From Fimbriiglobus sp. (lineage in GTDB: Bacteria > Planctomycetota > Planctomycetia > Gemmatales > Gemmataceae): 61,569 nucleotides of DNA. The stretch spans positions 1 through 61,569 of the forward strand of contig JANXWE010000141.1 in NCBI GenBank assembly GCA_025351325.1. The letters are read 5' to 3'. Position numbers and translations under genes: made by a program. Under the pieces are notes generated by a model. It had not been told where the DNA came from. It saw nothing but the letters and a program-made list of their open reading frames with translations, and made no database searches. Shown piece by piece: positions 34,827 to 44,549 of this stretch (position 1 is the stretch's first letter; the number at the start of each line of letters is the position of its first letter).

Positions 34827-35386
34827 CAACTTCAAATTCAGACCTGTTGAATCAGCAAGCCGCCCAATATGTGGCCGGCTCCATGACGGCATGCGAATTG
34901 GCGGAGTGGGAATTGTTACTAACGACGGACGGATCTCCAGAATCGTTGGCCACTACGGAACTCGAAGGAGCATTACTGGAACTGACCGCAGGAATCGCAT
35001 CGGTAGAGCCGCCAGCCCAGTTGAAAGCCGGAATTTTGGAACGGATCGCCACGCCGAAGGGGTTTGTGTTCCGATTTGCGGACAACGCGAGTTTCCGTCC
35101 GACACCGGTTGCAGGAATCACCTACCAGTTGCTGAGCCGAGATCACGAACATAATCGTGTGACCTGCCTATTGCGGCTCGCTCCGGGGGCCCGTTTGCCG
35201 GCGCATACCCATCCTGGGGTGGAAGAGTGCGTGGTTCTCGAAGGAACCATCATTGTCGGCCAAACGCGGATGCGGGCCGGGGATTACCAACGTGCCGAGG
35301 CCGACAGCGAACACCTTGAACAATGGACTGATACAGGAGCACTGGTTTACTTGAGCAGTCCGGACGATCTGTTTTTGCAGGGCTGA
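34823..35386 (+). CDS. ChrR-like cupin anti-sigma factor
   Basis: The 187-residue protein has an N-terminal helical anti-sigma domain (about 5-75: QYVAGSMTACELAEWELLL) and a C-terminal cupin (about 90-180). The N-terminal domain lacks the zinc-binding HxxxCxxC motif of ChrR, so it is of the zinc-free type. The cupin keeps possible metal ligands in PAHTHPGVEE and a later His in SEHLEQW. In ChrR the cupin senses the signal and frees the sigma factor. Overlap of start and stop codons ties its synthesis to the sigma gene. Confidence 0.8.
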   Translation: MTTSNSDLLNQQAAQYVAGSMTACELAEWELLLTTDGSPESLATTELEGALLELTAGIASVEPPAQLKAGILERIATPKGFVFRFADNASFRPTPVAGITYQLLSRDHEHNRVTCLLRLAPGARLPAHTHPGVEECVVLEGTIIVGQTRMRAGDYQRAEADSEHLEQWTDTGALVYLSSPDDLFLQG

Positions 35387-35393
35387 TCCGTTT

Positions 35394-35990
35394 TCACCCG
35401 ATCGGAGCCAAGATTTCCAGCACTTCGATGGCCGGGTGGTCTCCCGCGTAGATGATCCCCAGCCGGCCGTAGGTCACCCGTGGTGATTCCAACCCGAACC
35501 ACTCGCACAGTTGCGGCCAAGGGCATACCCGGTAGAACTGCAAGGGGGAGATCGACCGCAAGACATTATTTTGGATGAGCACGCGGCCGAGTGGTGTCTT
35601 TTCGCCAACGATTTCTTCTTTCACGGTGTCCGAAAGTGCGGCCAAGTTCACTTCGATGATCCCGAACTGCACCACCTCGCCGCTCTCTTTGAGCGACAAC
35701 AAAATTTTGCGGCCGTACGTCATCTCGCTCCGAACACGGTCGAGCACGGTCACATTCACCGCTTGGCCGTAAAACCCCTCCACCGTCACCGTCATGTGGT
35801 GGGTGTGCACCAGCAGTTGCCGGTACGGCTCGGGGATTTCGTCTGGTAGTACGGGAATCAAGTCGGAGCGTTCCCGACCCTCGGGCAAGAGTCGGTCGAG
35901 GTCGGCCAAAGTCTGGGGCGGAGTCAAGGAATGCAACCTCGGGAAATTCTTCTCGGGCTTAGTTTGCAAAAGTGCTGCGAGAAGTGCCAT
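35394..35990 (-). CDS. DUF98 / chorismate lyase-like protein
   Basis: The 198-residue protein shows the pattern of the UbiC-like DUF98 family: YRQLLVHTHHMTVTVEGFYG, then VNVTVLDRVR, YGRKILLSL, VVQFGIIEVNL and TPLGRVLIQNNVLR. A member of this family in mycobacteria cleaves chorismate to 4-hydroxybenzoate. Which activity this one has is unknown. It lies convergent to the sigma/anti-sigma pair with an 8-nt gap and divergent from the ThuA gene. Confidence 0.65.
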   Translation of the reverse strand: MALLAALLQTKPEKNFPRLHSLTPPQTLADLDRLLPEGRERSDLIPVLPDEIPEPYRQLLVHTHHMTVTVEGFYGQAVNVTVLDRVRSEMTYGRKILLSLKESGEVVQFGIIEVNLAALSDTVKEEIVGEKTPLGRVLIQNNVLRSISPLQFYRVCPWPQLCEWFGLESPRVTYGRLGIIYAGDHPAIEVLEILAPIG

Positions 35991-36080
35991 GGAAAATCCG
36001 CTTGCGGCCGGGGGCGGGGCGTGTTCCTATTCAGCTTGTATACCGCCTGCAACCACTCCTCCTTACCCGGAACCTTTCTC

Positions 36081-37082
36081 ATGCTTTGGCGAACGTCCCT
36101 GGTTGTGCTTCTCATGTCGTTCCAGTCCAGCTTCGCGGCGGAACCGGTCAAGAACGCGGCTACCCCGGAGCAAATTCAAACCCTCGGCTTCGACCCGTAC
36201 GACCAATCGAAGGTGCCGTTGGAAGTCGAACCGCCGGCCGATTTCAAAGGGAAGAAAATCGTGCTCGTGGCCGGCGCAAAAAGTCACGGGCCGGGTGATC
36301 ATGAGTTTTTCGCCGGGACGGCGATCTTGATGAATCTGCTCAAGCAGACACCGGGAGTCTGGCCCGTCATGGTTCGGGATGGGTGGCCCAAGGATGAGAA
36401 AGTATTCGACGGTGCCGCCACATTGGTGTTCTACATGGACGGTCGTGAGGGGCACCCTGTGGTCAAAAAGGATCGGCTGAAGTTGCTGCAAAAATCGATG
36501 GATCGGGGCACCGGTTGGGTGAATCTGCATTTCGCGGTCGATTACGAGCCGAAGCATGGCGAAACGGTGGTGGCATGGATGGGGGGCTACTACGATCCGC
36601 GGATCAGCACGAACCCGCATTGGGATGCCAACATTCGCACCTTGCCGAAGCATCCGATCACACACGGGGTGAAGCCGTTTGAAATCCGCGACGAATGGTA
36701 CTTCAACATGCACTGGATCGGCGACGCCGCCGAGGTCAAAGACGCCAAAGGGGTCACGCCGATTTTGCAAGCACTCCCGCCGGATAGTAGCCGCGGTACT
36801 GCGGACGCGAAAAAGCATCCGGGCCGGGTCGAAACGATGGCCTGGGCGTACGAACGGCCCGACAAAGGTCGCGCCTTCGGCTTCACCGGCGGCCATCAGC
36901 ACAGCAATTGGGGCGACGAGAACTTCCGCCGTACGGTGGTGAATGCGATCCTCTGGTCGGCCCAAGTGGACGTTCCCGAAACCGGAGCCAAGGTCAACTT
37001 AGAACCGGTCGATTTGAATCGCAACTTGGACAAGAAGAATCAACCGTTCAAGATGATCCTTCCACCGGCGGCCAAGAAATGA
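36081..37082 (+). CDS. exported ThuA-domain protein
   Basis: About 333 residues from the ATG at 36081, where the signal peptide starts (MLWRTSLVVLLMSFQSSFAA). An upstream open frame to 35931 is not needed. The body fits the ThuA-like fold (a class I glutamine-amidotransferase-like domain): VLVAGAKSHGPGDHEFF, LVFYMDGREGHPV, WVNLHFAVDY, GGYYDPR, and the C-terminal GFTGGHQHSNWGDENFRR. ThuA proteins take part in trehalose and other sugar metabolism in some bacteria; planctomycetes have many exported copies. It is convergent with the HemN/HemW-like gene with no gap between their stops. Confidence 0.85.
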   Translation: MLWRTSLVVLLMSFQSSFAAEPVKNAATPEQIQTLGFDPYDQSKVPLEVEPPADFKGKKIVLVAGAKSHGPGDHEFFAGTAILMNLLKQTPGVWPVMVRDGWPKDEKVFDGAATLVFYMDGREGHPVVKKDRLKLLQKSMDRGTGWVNLHFAVDYEPKHGETVVAWMGGYYDPRISTNPHWDANIRTLPKHPITHGVKPFEIRDEWYFNMHWIGDAAEVKDAKGVTPILQALPPDSSRGTADAKKHPGRVETMAWAYERPDKGRAFGFTGGHQHSNWGDENFRRTVVNAILWSAQVDVPETGAKVNLEPVDLNRNLDKKNQPFKMILPPAAKK

Positions 37083-38405
37083 TCAGGTGTACCGCGACGA
37101 AATATGCTCCGGGTCGAAGAATGTCGGCAGGTGCCGATCAATTTGGAGCAGTCCCGACGGTGTGACATCGACCCCATGCGGGGTCACTTTGAGCAAGCCA
37201 TCGGCTTCGAGCTTCGCATAACCGGTGCGGAACTCGTCGGTGATGTTCACCGCGAACTTCGACTGGAAGTACTGGCGTTCGAGGTGGCCCGTCTTCAATT
37301 GCAGGATCATCTCGCGGATCAACTGGGCCCGCTCATTCACCGGCAGCGCTCGCCCGATCGGGATTTCACCGGCGTCGAGTTTGGCAATGTACGCTTCCCA
37401 CGTGTCGACGTTTTGAATGTGGACGCCGTTGATGTGCCCGAACGACGCGACCCCGGTGCCGAACATGTCTGCCCCCGTCCAGAGGGCATCGCGGTAGACG
37501 AACTGGGTCTTCTGTTTGTTCTTCACCACCGTGTAGGCACTCGAAATCTCGTAGCCCGCCTTAACGAATTCGTCGAACGCGTAGGCCACCCAAGCCCGTT
37601 TCGTCGGCCAGTCGGCGATGACCATTTCCGGGGTGTGGTTGTCGCCGGCCATCTTCAATTCTTTCGAGAAGGTCGTGTTGTATGGGAGTTCCATCTGGTA
37701 GATGGTCACACTCTCAGGTGACATCACGAGCGTCTTGGCGATGCACGACTTCCAGTTGTCCCAGCTTTCGCCGACCATTCCCGCGATCAGGTCGATGTTG
37801 ATCTGCTCGAAGCCGATCTCGCGGGCCCACCCGTAAGCCCGGTAGACCTCGTCCTCGAGGTGCGCCCGGCCGTTGTACTGCAGAATTTCCGGGTTGAAGT
37901 TCTCGACGCCGAGGCTGAGGCGGGTGACGCCCATTTCTTTAAGCGCTTCGAGTTTGTGGCGCTGGAGCGTACCCGGTTCGCACTCGAAGGCGACCTCGCG
38001 GGCCTTGTCCCACGGCATGATCTCCTTCAGTCGGGTCATCAGCGATTTCAGCTGATCGGCGCTCAAGTACGACGGGGTGCCACCGCCGAAGTAGATGTAG
38101 TCGAGGGAACGGCCACCGACGCACGGCGTGGCGGCGAGCAGTTCCACTTCTTTGAGGATCGCATTCAGGTAGACGCTGACGTCTTTGGCGTTCTTATCGG
38201 TGTAGACCCGGAAGTAGCAGAACTTGCAGCGTTTGCGGCAGAACGGAATGTGGAGGTAAAGACCCAGGGGGGTGCCCGGCTTCGGCGGGCTGTTCAACGC
38301 GGCCGTGGCGGCGGGCAGTTCGGAACCCGACCAGAACGAGAACGGCGGATAATTGGCGATGAAGTAATTCCCCAGGCCCGTCTTTTCTTGATCCGGAACA
38401 GTCAT
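37083..38405 (-). CDS. HemN/HemW-like radical SAM protein
   Basis: About 440 residues from the ATG at 38405. The radical SAM cluster is Cys56, Cys60 and Cys63 in HIPFCRKRCKFCYF. GGGTPSYLS, the acidic FECEPGTLQRHKLEAL and RLSLGVENF are typical of the HemN/HemW group, and a HemN C-terminal-like domain lies near the end. HemN oxidises coproporphyrinogen III to protoporphyrinogen IX; HemW is a heme chaperone. The cluster carries Y-F after the third Cys where HemN proper has a Gly-Cys, so HemN activity is doubtful. The start could be earlier (GTG 38465), but the family N-terminus favours 38405. Confidence 0.75.
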   Translation of the reverse strand: MTVPDQEKTGLGNYFIANYPPFSFWSGSELPAATAALNSPPKPGTPLGLYLHIPFCRKRCKFCYFRVYTDKNAKDVSVYLNAILKEVELLAATPCVGGRSLDYIYFGGGTPSYLSADQLKSLMTRLKEIMPWDKAREVAFECEPGTLQRHKLEALKEMGVTRLSLGVENFNPEILQYNGRAHLEDEVYRAYGWAREIGFEQINIDLIAGMVGESWDNWKSCIAKTLVMSPESVTIYQMELPYNTTFSKELKMAGDNHTPEMVIADWPTKRAWVAYAFDEFVKAGYEISSAYTVVKNKQKTQFVYRDALWTGADMFGTGVASFGHINGVHIQNVDTWEAYIAKLDAGEIPIGRALPVNERAQLIREMILQLKTGHLERQYFQSKFAVNITDEFRTGYAKLEADGLLKVTPHGVDVTPSGLLQIDRHLPTFFDPEHISSRYT

Positions 38406-38562
38406 GGTCTGCACTCGATTCGGGGTGGGCCGCAAAATTGACAGTCTGAGACATTCTATGTTCACAGAGGTTTACTGGAAAACGGCTTCATGCCTTACAA
38501 GGCCTCAAACGTGGACTAGGGTTTGAGTATTCATTCTTGTCGATTCTGAATTGGTGGACTCG

Positions 38563-40827
38563 ATGCCTGCTCTTATGGCCCCTACCGAAGTTGGAAGGTT
38601 GGCAGCTCTCCATCGACTGAATGTGCTCGACACGCCTCCCGAGAAGCAGTTCGACGACATCACCCGGCTCGTGGCGACCATTTGCGATGTTCCGATTGCG
38701 CTGGTGAGCTTGATCGACCATGATCGGCAATGGTTCAAATCGAAGTTCGGGATCGAGGCCGCAGAAACGCACCGCGACTTGGCCTTCTGCGCTCATGCCA
38801 TCCTTGGCGACACTTTGTTCGTTGTGCCCGACACCGCAACCGATGATCGGTTCCGAGACAATGCCCTCGTGACCGGCGAACCGAACATCCGATTTTACGC
38901 GGGCTGCCCCCTGACGACGCCGGACGGTTTCAACCTGGGCACGCTGTGTGCCATCGACCGCGTGCCCCGGCAACTGACACCCGTTCAAATCGACGCATTG
39001 GAGATCCTCGCCCGGCAGGTGGTCGCCCAGTTGCTGTTGCGCCGCCAAGTGGATGAATTGGCGATCCAACTGTCCGAGCGGAGCCGCGTCGACGCCGAAT
39101 TGCGGATCAGCGAACGCCGATTTCGAGCGATTTTCGATTCGACCATTCAATACACGGGACTCCTCGACACAGACGGCACCTTGCTGGAGGCCAACCGGAC
39201 ATCGTTGGTCTCGGCCGGTGTCGATGCCGCCGACGTGATTGGGCGGCCGTTTTGGGACGCGATCTGGTGGGCGCACAACCCCTCGCTCCAACTCGAATTG
39301 CGGGACGGAATCCGCCGTGCGGCCGCCGGGGAACTCATCCGGTTCGAGGCCGAGCATCCGCTGGCGGACGGGTCGGTGGCGACCATCGATTTTTCCATTT
39401 CCCCGATTTGCGACGAGAATGGCCGCGTCGTTCTGCTCGTCCCCGAAGGACGGGACGTCACGGATCGCAAGCGGATGGAAATGGCTCTGAAAACCAGCGA
39501 GGAGCGGTTCCGTACCTTCATGGACAACAGCCCGGCTGTGGCTTTTATGAAAGATGCGGAGGGGCGATTCGTTTACGTCAACGAGCCGTTGGCGCAGAAG
39601 TTCGGCGTATCCGAATCCGCTTGGCTCGGCAAGACCGACATCGAGCTTTGGGGGGACGAAATCGGTCGGCCACTCCGAGAAATCGACCGCCGGGTTCTGG
39701 CGGATGGGCAGATGGTGAAACTTCTGGAAACGGTGCCGACACCGGACGGTTCCGTTTCCCATTGGCAGTCGTACAAGTTCCCGCTGACGGAGGCGTCCGG
39801 CCAACGGTTTCTCGCCGGAATGGCCGTCGATGTCACTGCGGAAAAGAAGGCGGAACTGGCGCTGCGCGAGAGCGAAGTGAAGTTCCGCAACCTCGTCGAG
39901 CGACTCTCGGAAGGAGTGTTTTTGGTGTCGCTGAAATCCAAGCGCCTCTTGGAGGCGAACGGTGCCTGTTTGCGGTTGTTCGGTTACAGCGCCGAAGAGT
40001 TCGCCGAATTGACGATGTACGACTTGGTCGACCACGACCGGGCCAGCGTCGATGCCAGTATGGAACGGGCCGCGAAGTCGGAGCATCGGTACGCCGTCGG
40101 GCGCCGCAAATACAAGCACAAATCGGGTACCATTCTCGATGTCGATTTGAGCGCCAGTGCGGTGCCGCACGCCGGCGAGCCGGTGCTCAGCGTCGTCGTC
40201 CACGATGTCGGCGAACAGATGAAGTACGAGGATTGCCTACTCGGTTATCAGTTGGAACTCGAGCGGGCCAACTTCCAACTCCAGCTTCTCTCGGTCACAG
40301 ACAAGCTGACGGGCGTGCAGAATCGGGCGGCATTCGACGACGCACTCGCGGAGACGTTTGACCGGTGCCTTGCGCAGCATTCCGAACTGTCGATTCTGTT
40401 GATCGACATCGATCACTTCAAACAATTCAACGACTCGTTCGGGCACTTGGTCGGGGATGACATTTTGCGATCCGTGGCACAATCGCTTCAATCCACCGTC
40501 CGCACCACCGATTTCCTCGCCCGGTACGGTGGCGAAGAATTCGTCGTGATCTTGCCTGACACGGATAGTGACGGGGTGATGGTTGTGGCTGAACGGTGTC
40601 GCCAGGCGATTGCCAGTCGGCACTGGCAAAATCGTGCGGTGACGATCAGTATTGGGGCCGCCACGGTTTCGAGAAGCACACCGGACGTACAAAGCCTCGT
40701 CCGCGAAGCGGACGAAGCTTTGTATCGTTCGAAAGAATCGGGGCGAAATCGAGCCCTCCACGGCAGCGGAACCATCGGCATGCCAGCCCCCCGCCGACAG
40801 CCGAATCCGATCAATAGCGGGGGCTAA
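38563..40827 (+). CDS. diguanylate cyclase with GAF and three PAS domains
   Basis: About 754 residues from the ATG at 38563 (GGTGG 6 nt upstream). Order: GAF domain (about 10-160, starting RLAALHRLNVLDTPPEKQFD), a short linker helix, three PAS domains (about 175-300, 305-425 and 430-550) and GGDEF (about 585-740). The active-site loop reads YGGEEF (near residue 656), and RTTD five residues before it fits the inhibitory I-site RxxD, so it should make cyclic di-GMP and be curbed by its own product. No transmembrane segment is seen, so it senses internal signals. Its stop overlaps the convergent gene's stop by 4 nt. Confidence 0.9.
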   Translation: MPALMAPTEVGRLAALHRLNVLDTPPEKQFDDITRLVATICDVPIALVSLIDHDRQWFKSKFGIEAAETHRDLAFCAHAILGDTLFVVPDTATDDRFRDNALVTGEPNIRFYAGCPLTTPDGFNLGTLCAIDRVPRQLTPVQIDALEILARQVVAQLLLRRQVDELAIQLSERSRVDAELRISERRFRAIFDSTIQYTGLLDTDGTLLEANRTSLVSAGVDAADVIGRPFWDAIWWAHNPSLQLELRDGIRRAAAGELIRFEAEHPLADGSVATIDFSISPICDENGRVVLLVPEGRDVTDRKRMEMALKTSEERFRTFMDNSPAVAFMKDAEGRFVYVNEPLAQKFGVSESAWLGKTDIELWGDEIGRPLREIDRRVLADGQMVKLLETVPTPDGSVSHWQSYKFPLTEASGQRFLAGMAVDVTAEKKAELALRESEVKFRNLVERLSEGVFLVSLKSKRLLEANGACLRLFGYSAEEFAELTMYDLVDHDRASVDASMERAAKSEHRYAVGRRKYKHKSGTILDVDLSASAVPHAGEPVLSVVVHDVGEQMKYEDCLLGYQLELERANFQLQLLSVTDKLTGVQNRAAFDDALAETFDRCLAQHSELSILLIDIDHFKQFNDSFGHLVGDDILRSVAQSLQSTVRTTDFLARYGGEEFVVILPDTDSDGVMVVAERCRQAIASRHWQNRAVTISIGAATVSRSTPDVQSLVREADEALYRSKESGRNRALHGSGTIGMPAPRRQPNPINSGG

Positions 40828-41501
40828 TTCATTTTACCCAGCAACTCTTTGGCTTCGACTGCGGCCTTCGTGTTGGCACAGTATTTCACCAAATATTTCA
40901 GGAGCGGTTTGGCCTCGGTGTCTTTGCCTTTTTCCAGGAGTTCCTTCGCGGTGGTCAAACGCGCCGCGGCCGCTTTTTCCTCCTGCTCGGTCGCTTTGTC
41001 CTCGATCGGCACCGGCTTCGGCTCGGGCTTCACCGGGGGCTTCGGTTCGGTTTTGACAACCGGTTTTGGCTCAGTCGTTGGTTCCCCTTTCGGTTCTGCC
41101 CCGGTTTCGTAGCCGCGGCTCGTCCCCTTCATCAATTTCAGCCAACCGTCGTAGCGGTCTTTGTCTTTGGAAATGACGACATAACCCAAATCGAGCGTTT
41201 TCAGCAGCCCGTCCAAGGCTTCGTCCGCCGGCAATTCTTTGCAAGAGAATGTCGTCTTGGTGTTTTTGGAAACGCCCACATCGAATGTCACGCTGAGTGC
41301 GCCGAGCTTTTGATCCTCGAGCTGACTCGAAATCTCCTTCAGCGTGTCGCCAATCGGTTCATTCTTGGCATCCAGGGTCAGTTTGCCTTTGAGTTTCTTG
41401 GTGCGGGTGAACGAGGCCGTCGCCGTGTCTTTGACGGGTTCGGCGGCGGCGACCGACGCCCCGACGATCACCGTCAAAAGGGCCAGCGTGAAACGATTCA
41501 T
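40824..41501 (-). CDS. exported protein with STN-like domain
   Basis: About 225 residues from the ATG at 41501, with a signal peptide (MNRFTLALLTVIVGASVAAA). Residues about 35-125 recall the STN/secretin-type short domain (LTLDAKNEPIGDTLKEISSQL, TFSCKELPADEALDGLLKTL). A Pro/Lys/Glu-rich stretch (about 140-175) leads to a helical C-terminus (AARLTTAKELLEKGKDTEAKPLLKYL, given by its ends AARLTTAKEL and PLLKYL) with a TPR-like pattern. Role unknown. Its stop codon overlaps the GGDEF gene's stop. Confidence 0.65.
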   Translation of the reverse strand: MNRFTLALLTVIVGASVAAAEPVKDTATASFTRTKKLKGKLTLDAKNEPIGDTLKEISSQLEDQKLGALSVTFDVGVSKNTKTTFSCKELPADEALDGLLKTLDLGYVVISKDKDRYDGWLKLMKGTSRGYETGAEPKGEPTTEPKPVVKTEPKPPVKPEPKPVPIEDKATEQEEKAAAARLTTAKELLEKGKDTEAKPLLKYLVKYCANTKAAVEAKELLGKMN

Positions 41502-41755
41502 TGCAAATCCCAATGAGGTGAAGCAGGCGATAGGCTCATCCTATCTCAATCTGACGGCACCGCGGTGAAAATGGTTCCGATTGTCGAATAACCAACATGG
41601 CCCCAATCCGGCCCATTTCATAAAATAATTGGTGAGTGAGTGTTCAAAACGACCTGCACAGGAACGATTGTAACTCGTTTCCCGGTATCCGGTTGCTTTT
41701 CGAACTCGCCACGTCGTTACCGTTCAAAGTCTCGGTTCTGCGTTAGGAGTCTGGT

Positions 41756-44515
41756 TTGGCCAAATCCTCTTCGACCCCGCCGAATTCCAACGATCCGCCA
41801 CCGGTGCTCCCCGATCTTCCGATCGACCCACTTGACATCGTCGACGAACTCCGGGACAGCTACCTCACCTACGCCCAATCGGTCATCGTCAGCCGGGCAC
41901 TCCCGGACGTGCGCGACGGCTTGAAACCGTCGCAGCGTCGCATTCTCGTCGCCATGAACGACCTCGGTTTGGGGCCGACGTCCGCGACGAGTAAATGTGC
42001 CGGTATCATCGGCGAAACGATGAAGCGGTACCACCCGCACGGCGACGCCAGCATCTACGACACGCTCGTGCGCATGGCCCAAGACTGGGTGATGCGGCAG
42101 AAGTTGATCCACGGGCAGGGGAACTTCGGTTCAATCGCCGGGCTTCCGCCCGCCGCCCACCGTTACACCGAAGCCCGCTTGACGCAGCCCGCCGCCGAGA
42201 TGCTCGCCGACTTGGAAAATGACACGGTCGATTTCATCGACAACTACGACGGCAAGTACCGCGAGCCGCTGGTGCTGCCGAGCAAGTTCCCGAATTTACT
42301 CGTCAACGGAGCCGTCGGCATTGCCGTCGGTATGGCCACCGACATTCCGCCGCACAACCTGCGCGAGATTTGCAACGGCCTGATTCGCCTGATCGACAAC
42401 CCCGACGTCAGCTTGATGGAGCTGCTCGAAATCGTGCCGGGGCCGGACTTTCCGACGGGAGGCATCGTCATGGGCAAAGCGGGTCTGTACCGAGCCTACC
42501 TGGGCGAGCGCAGTCGGATCACGCTGCGGGCACGGGCCGAGATCATCGAAGAAGTCAAAGGAAAGATCCCGACGATCATCATCAAGGAAGTGCCGTTCGA
42601 GGTGACGCGGAACTCTTTGATGGCGGAACTCGGCGAGTTGCTCCGCGATGATCGGATTCCTGGGATGAGCTTCGTCCGCGACGAATCGTCGGCCCGCACC
42701 GGCGAACCGGTTCGCTTGGTGGTCGAACTCAAACGCGGGGCCGACCCGCACTTGGTGCTCAACCAGATCTACCAATTCAGCCGGTTGCAGAAGACCGTCA
42801 GCATCGCCATGCTCGCGCTGGTGGAAGGCCGGCCGGAGTTTTTGACGCTCAAGCAGATGATGCAGAAGTTCCTCGATCACCGGATCGTGGTGATCCGCCG
42901 GCGGACGAATTTCTTGCTCCGCGAAGCCAAGCGCCGCAGCCACGTCCTCGAAGGGCAACTGATCGCCATCTCGAGCTTGGATTTGGTCATCCAAACCATC
43001 CGGCAATCGTCGTCGCGGGCCGAAGCCAAGGTGCGCTTGCAGGGGATGGGCGTCTCCATCGACCTGATGAAGTCGGCCCTCGGCGAAGTCGCCTTCGGGA
43101 TCTTGCAGGCCGAAATCGGCATCCGCAACGAATACCGGATGACGGAACTGCAAGCCGAGGCGATCCTGCGCATGCAGCTCGGCCAATTGGCCAACCTGGA
43201 ACGGGATGAAATCCTCAAAGAGTACAACCAGATCCGCGACGAGATCCGCAGCTACGAGGCCCTGCTGGGCAGCGACGACCGAGTCAATGACGTGATCCGC
43301 GCCGACCTCGAGTTGATGCGTGACCGCTTCGGCACCGACCGCCGCACCGAGATCACCGACGACGGTGGCGACGTCGAAATGGAAGACTTGATCGCCGACG
43401 AACCGGTCGTGATCATGCTCTCGCACGAGGGGTTCATCAAGCGGCTGCCCATCGAAACGTACCGCAGCCAAGGCCGCGGCGGCAAGGGCGTGCAGGGCAA
43501 CCTGCGCGACAACGACTTCATCGAGCACTTCTTCACCGCGACGACGAAATCGTTCCTGCTCTGTTTCACCGATCGCGGTCAGTGCTACTGGCTGAAAGTC
43601 TACCGGATTCCCGAAGCGAGTCGGACATCGTCGGGACGTTCCATCGCCAACGTGCTGTCGCTCAAACCGGATGAAAAGATCGCCAGTGTGATCCCCGTGC
43701 GCGAGTTCGAAGCGGGCATGTTCCTGCTCATGGCGACTCGCCAAGGACTCGTCAAAAAAACGAGCCTGATGGAATATAGCCGGCCGCGTCAGGGGGGCAT
43801 CATCGGCATCAATTTGGAAGAGGGCGACGCCCTCATGCAGGTGTGCGTCACCCGGCCGGGCGACGAAGTGGTGCTGAGCACGCGGGCCGGCATGGCCATC
43901 CGCTTCGGCGAGTCCGACGTGAGGGCGATGGGGCGCGGGGCCACCGGCGTTTGGGGGATCAAGCTGAACAAAACCAAGGAAGACAGTTTGGTCGGCATGG
44001 TGGTCGCCGATCCGGACGGTTTCTTACTGACACTCTGCGAGAACGGCTTCGGCAAGCGGACACCCTTCGGTGCCAATGAGGCGTACACCCCCGAAGGTGA
44101 ATCGGACGCTCCGGAAATCATCGAAGCGGATGCGCCGACGACGGAGACCGAAGACGAAGCCGAGGGCGAGGAAGGCACCGCCGAAAAAGGGGGCATGCGT
44201 TACCGCAAGCAACGGCGTGGCGGCAAAGGCGTGAAAGACGTGAAGGTGACCGCCAAGAACGGCCCCTGCGTTGGTATTGTGGCCGTGCGACAAGGCGACG
44301 AGATCATGGTCATCACCGCTCAGGGGATGGTCGTCCGGACGAACGTCGACGACATCCGCATCGTCGGACGTAACACCCAGGGTGTGAAAGTGATGACCCC
44401 GAAAGAGGGCGACAAGATCATCACGCTCGCCAAGTTGGCCCGGATCGCCGTGGTGGACGATGGCACTGGGACTGAAATCGAACCCGCAGGCGATGACACA
44501 CCCATCGGCGAATAG
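41756..44515 (+). CDS. gyrA: DNA gyrase subunit A
   Basis: GyrA is the DNA-cutting and rejoining subunit of gyrase, which adds negative supercoils. The 919-residue protein starts at an unusual TTG (41756), decided by TAGGAG 7 nt upstream. The catalytic Tyr137 is in PAAHRYTEARL, and the GyrA box QGRGGKGV lies near residue 570, which separates it from ParC. The quinolone region reads YHPHGDASIYDT, with Ala98 where E. coli has Ser83. The C-terminal pinwheel carries an acidic insert (about 780-815: EIIEADAPTTETEDEAEGEE). No gyrB lies nearby. Confidence 0.93.
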   Translation: MAKSSSTPPNSNDPPPVLPDLPIDPLDIVDELRDSYLTYAQSVIVSRALPDVRDGLKPSQRRILVAMNDLGLGPTSATSKCAGIIGETMKRYHPHGDASIYDTLVRMAQDWVMRQKLIHGQGNFGSIAGLPPAAHRYTEARLTQPAAEMLADLENDTVDFIDNYDGKYREPLVLPSKFPNLLVNGAVGIAVGMATDIPPHNLREICNGLIRLIDNPDVSLMELLEIVPGPDFPTGGIVMGKAGLYRAYLGERSRITLRARAEIIEEVKGKIPTIIIKEVPFEVTRNSLMAELGELLRDDRIPGMSFVRDESSARTGEPVRLVVELKRGADPHLVLNQIYQFSRLQKTVSIAMLALVEGRPEFLTLKQMMQKFLDHRIVVIRRRTNFLLREAKRRSHVLEGQLIAISSLDLVIQTIRQSSSRAEAKVRLQGMGVSIDLMKSALGEVAFGILQAEIGIRNEYRMTELQAEAILRMQLGQLANLERDEILKEYNQIRDEIRSYEALLGSDDRVNDVIRADLELMRDRFGTDRRTEITDDGGDVEMEDLIADEPVVIMLSHEGFIKRLPIETYRSQGRGGKGVQGNLRDNDFIEHFFTATTKSFLLCFTDRGQCYWLKVYRIPEASRTSSGRSIANVLSLKPDEKIASVIPVREFEAGMFLLMATRQGLVKKTSLMEYSRPRQGGIIGINLEEGDALMQVCVTRPGDEVVLSTRAGMAIRFGESDVRAMGRGATGVWGIKLNKTKEDSLVGMVVADPDGFLLTLCENGFGKRTPFGANEAYTPEGESDAPEIIEADAPTTETEDEAEGEEGTAEKGGMRYRKQRRGGKGVKDVKVTAKNGPCVGIVAVRQGDEIMVITAQGMVVRTNVDDIRIVGRNTQGVKVMTPKEGDKIITLAKLARIAVVDDGTGTEIEPAGDDTPIGE

Positions 44516-44549
44516 CATTCTTTACCCCGAAGGGGGTCACATACCACAG

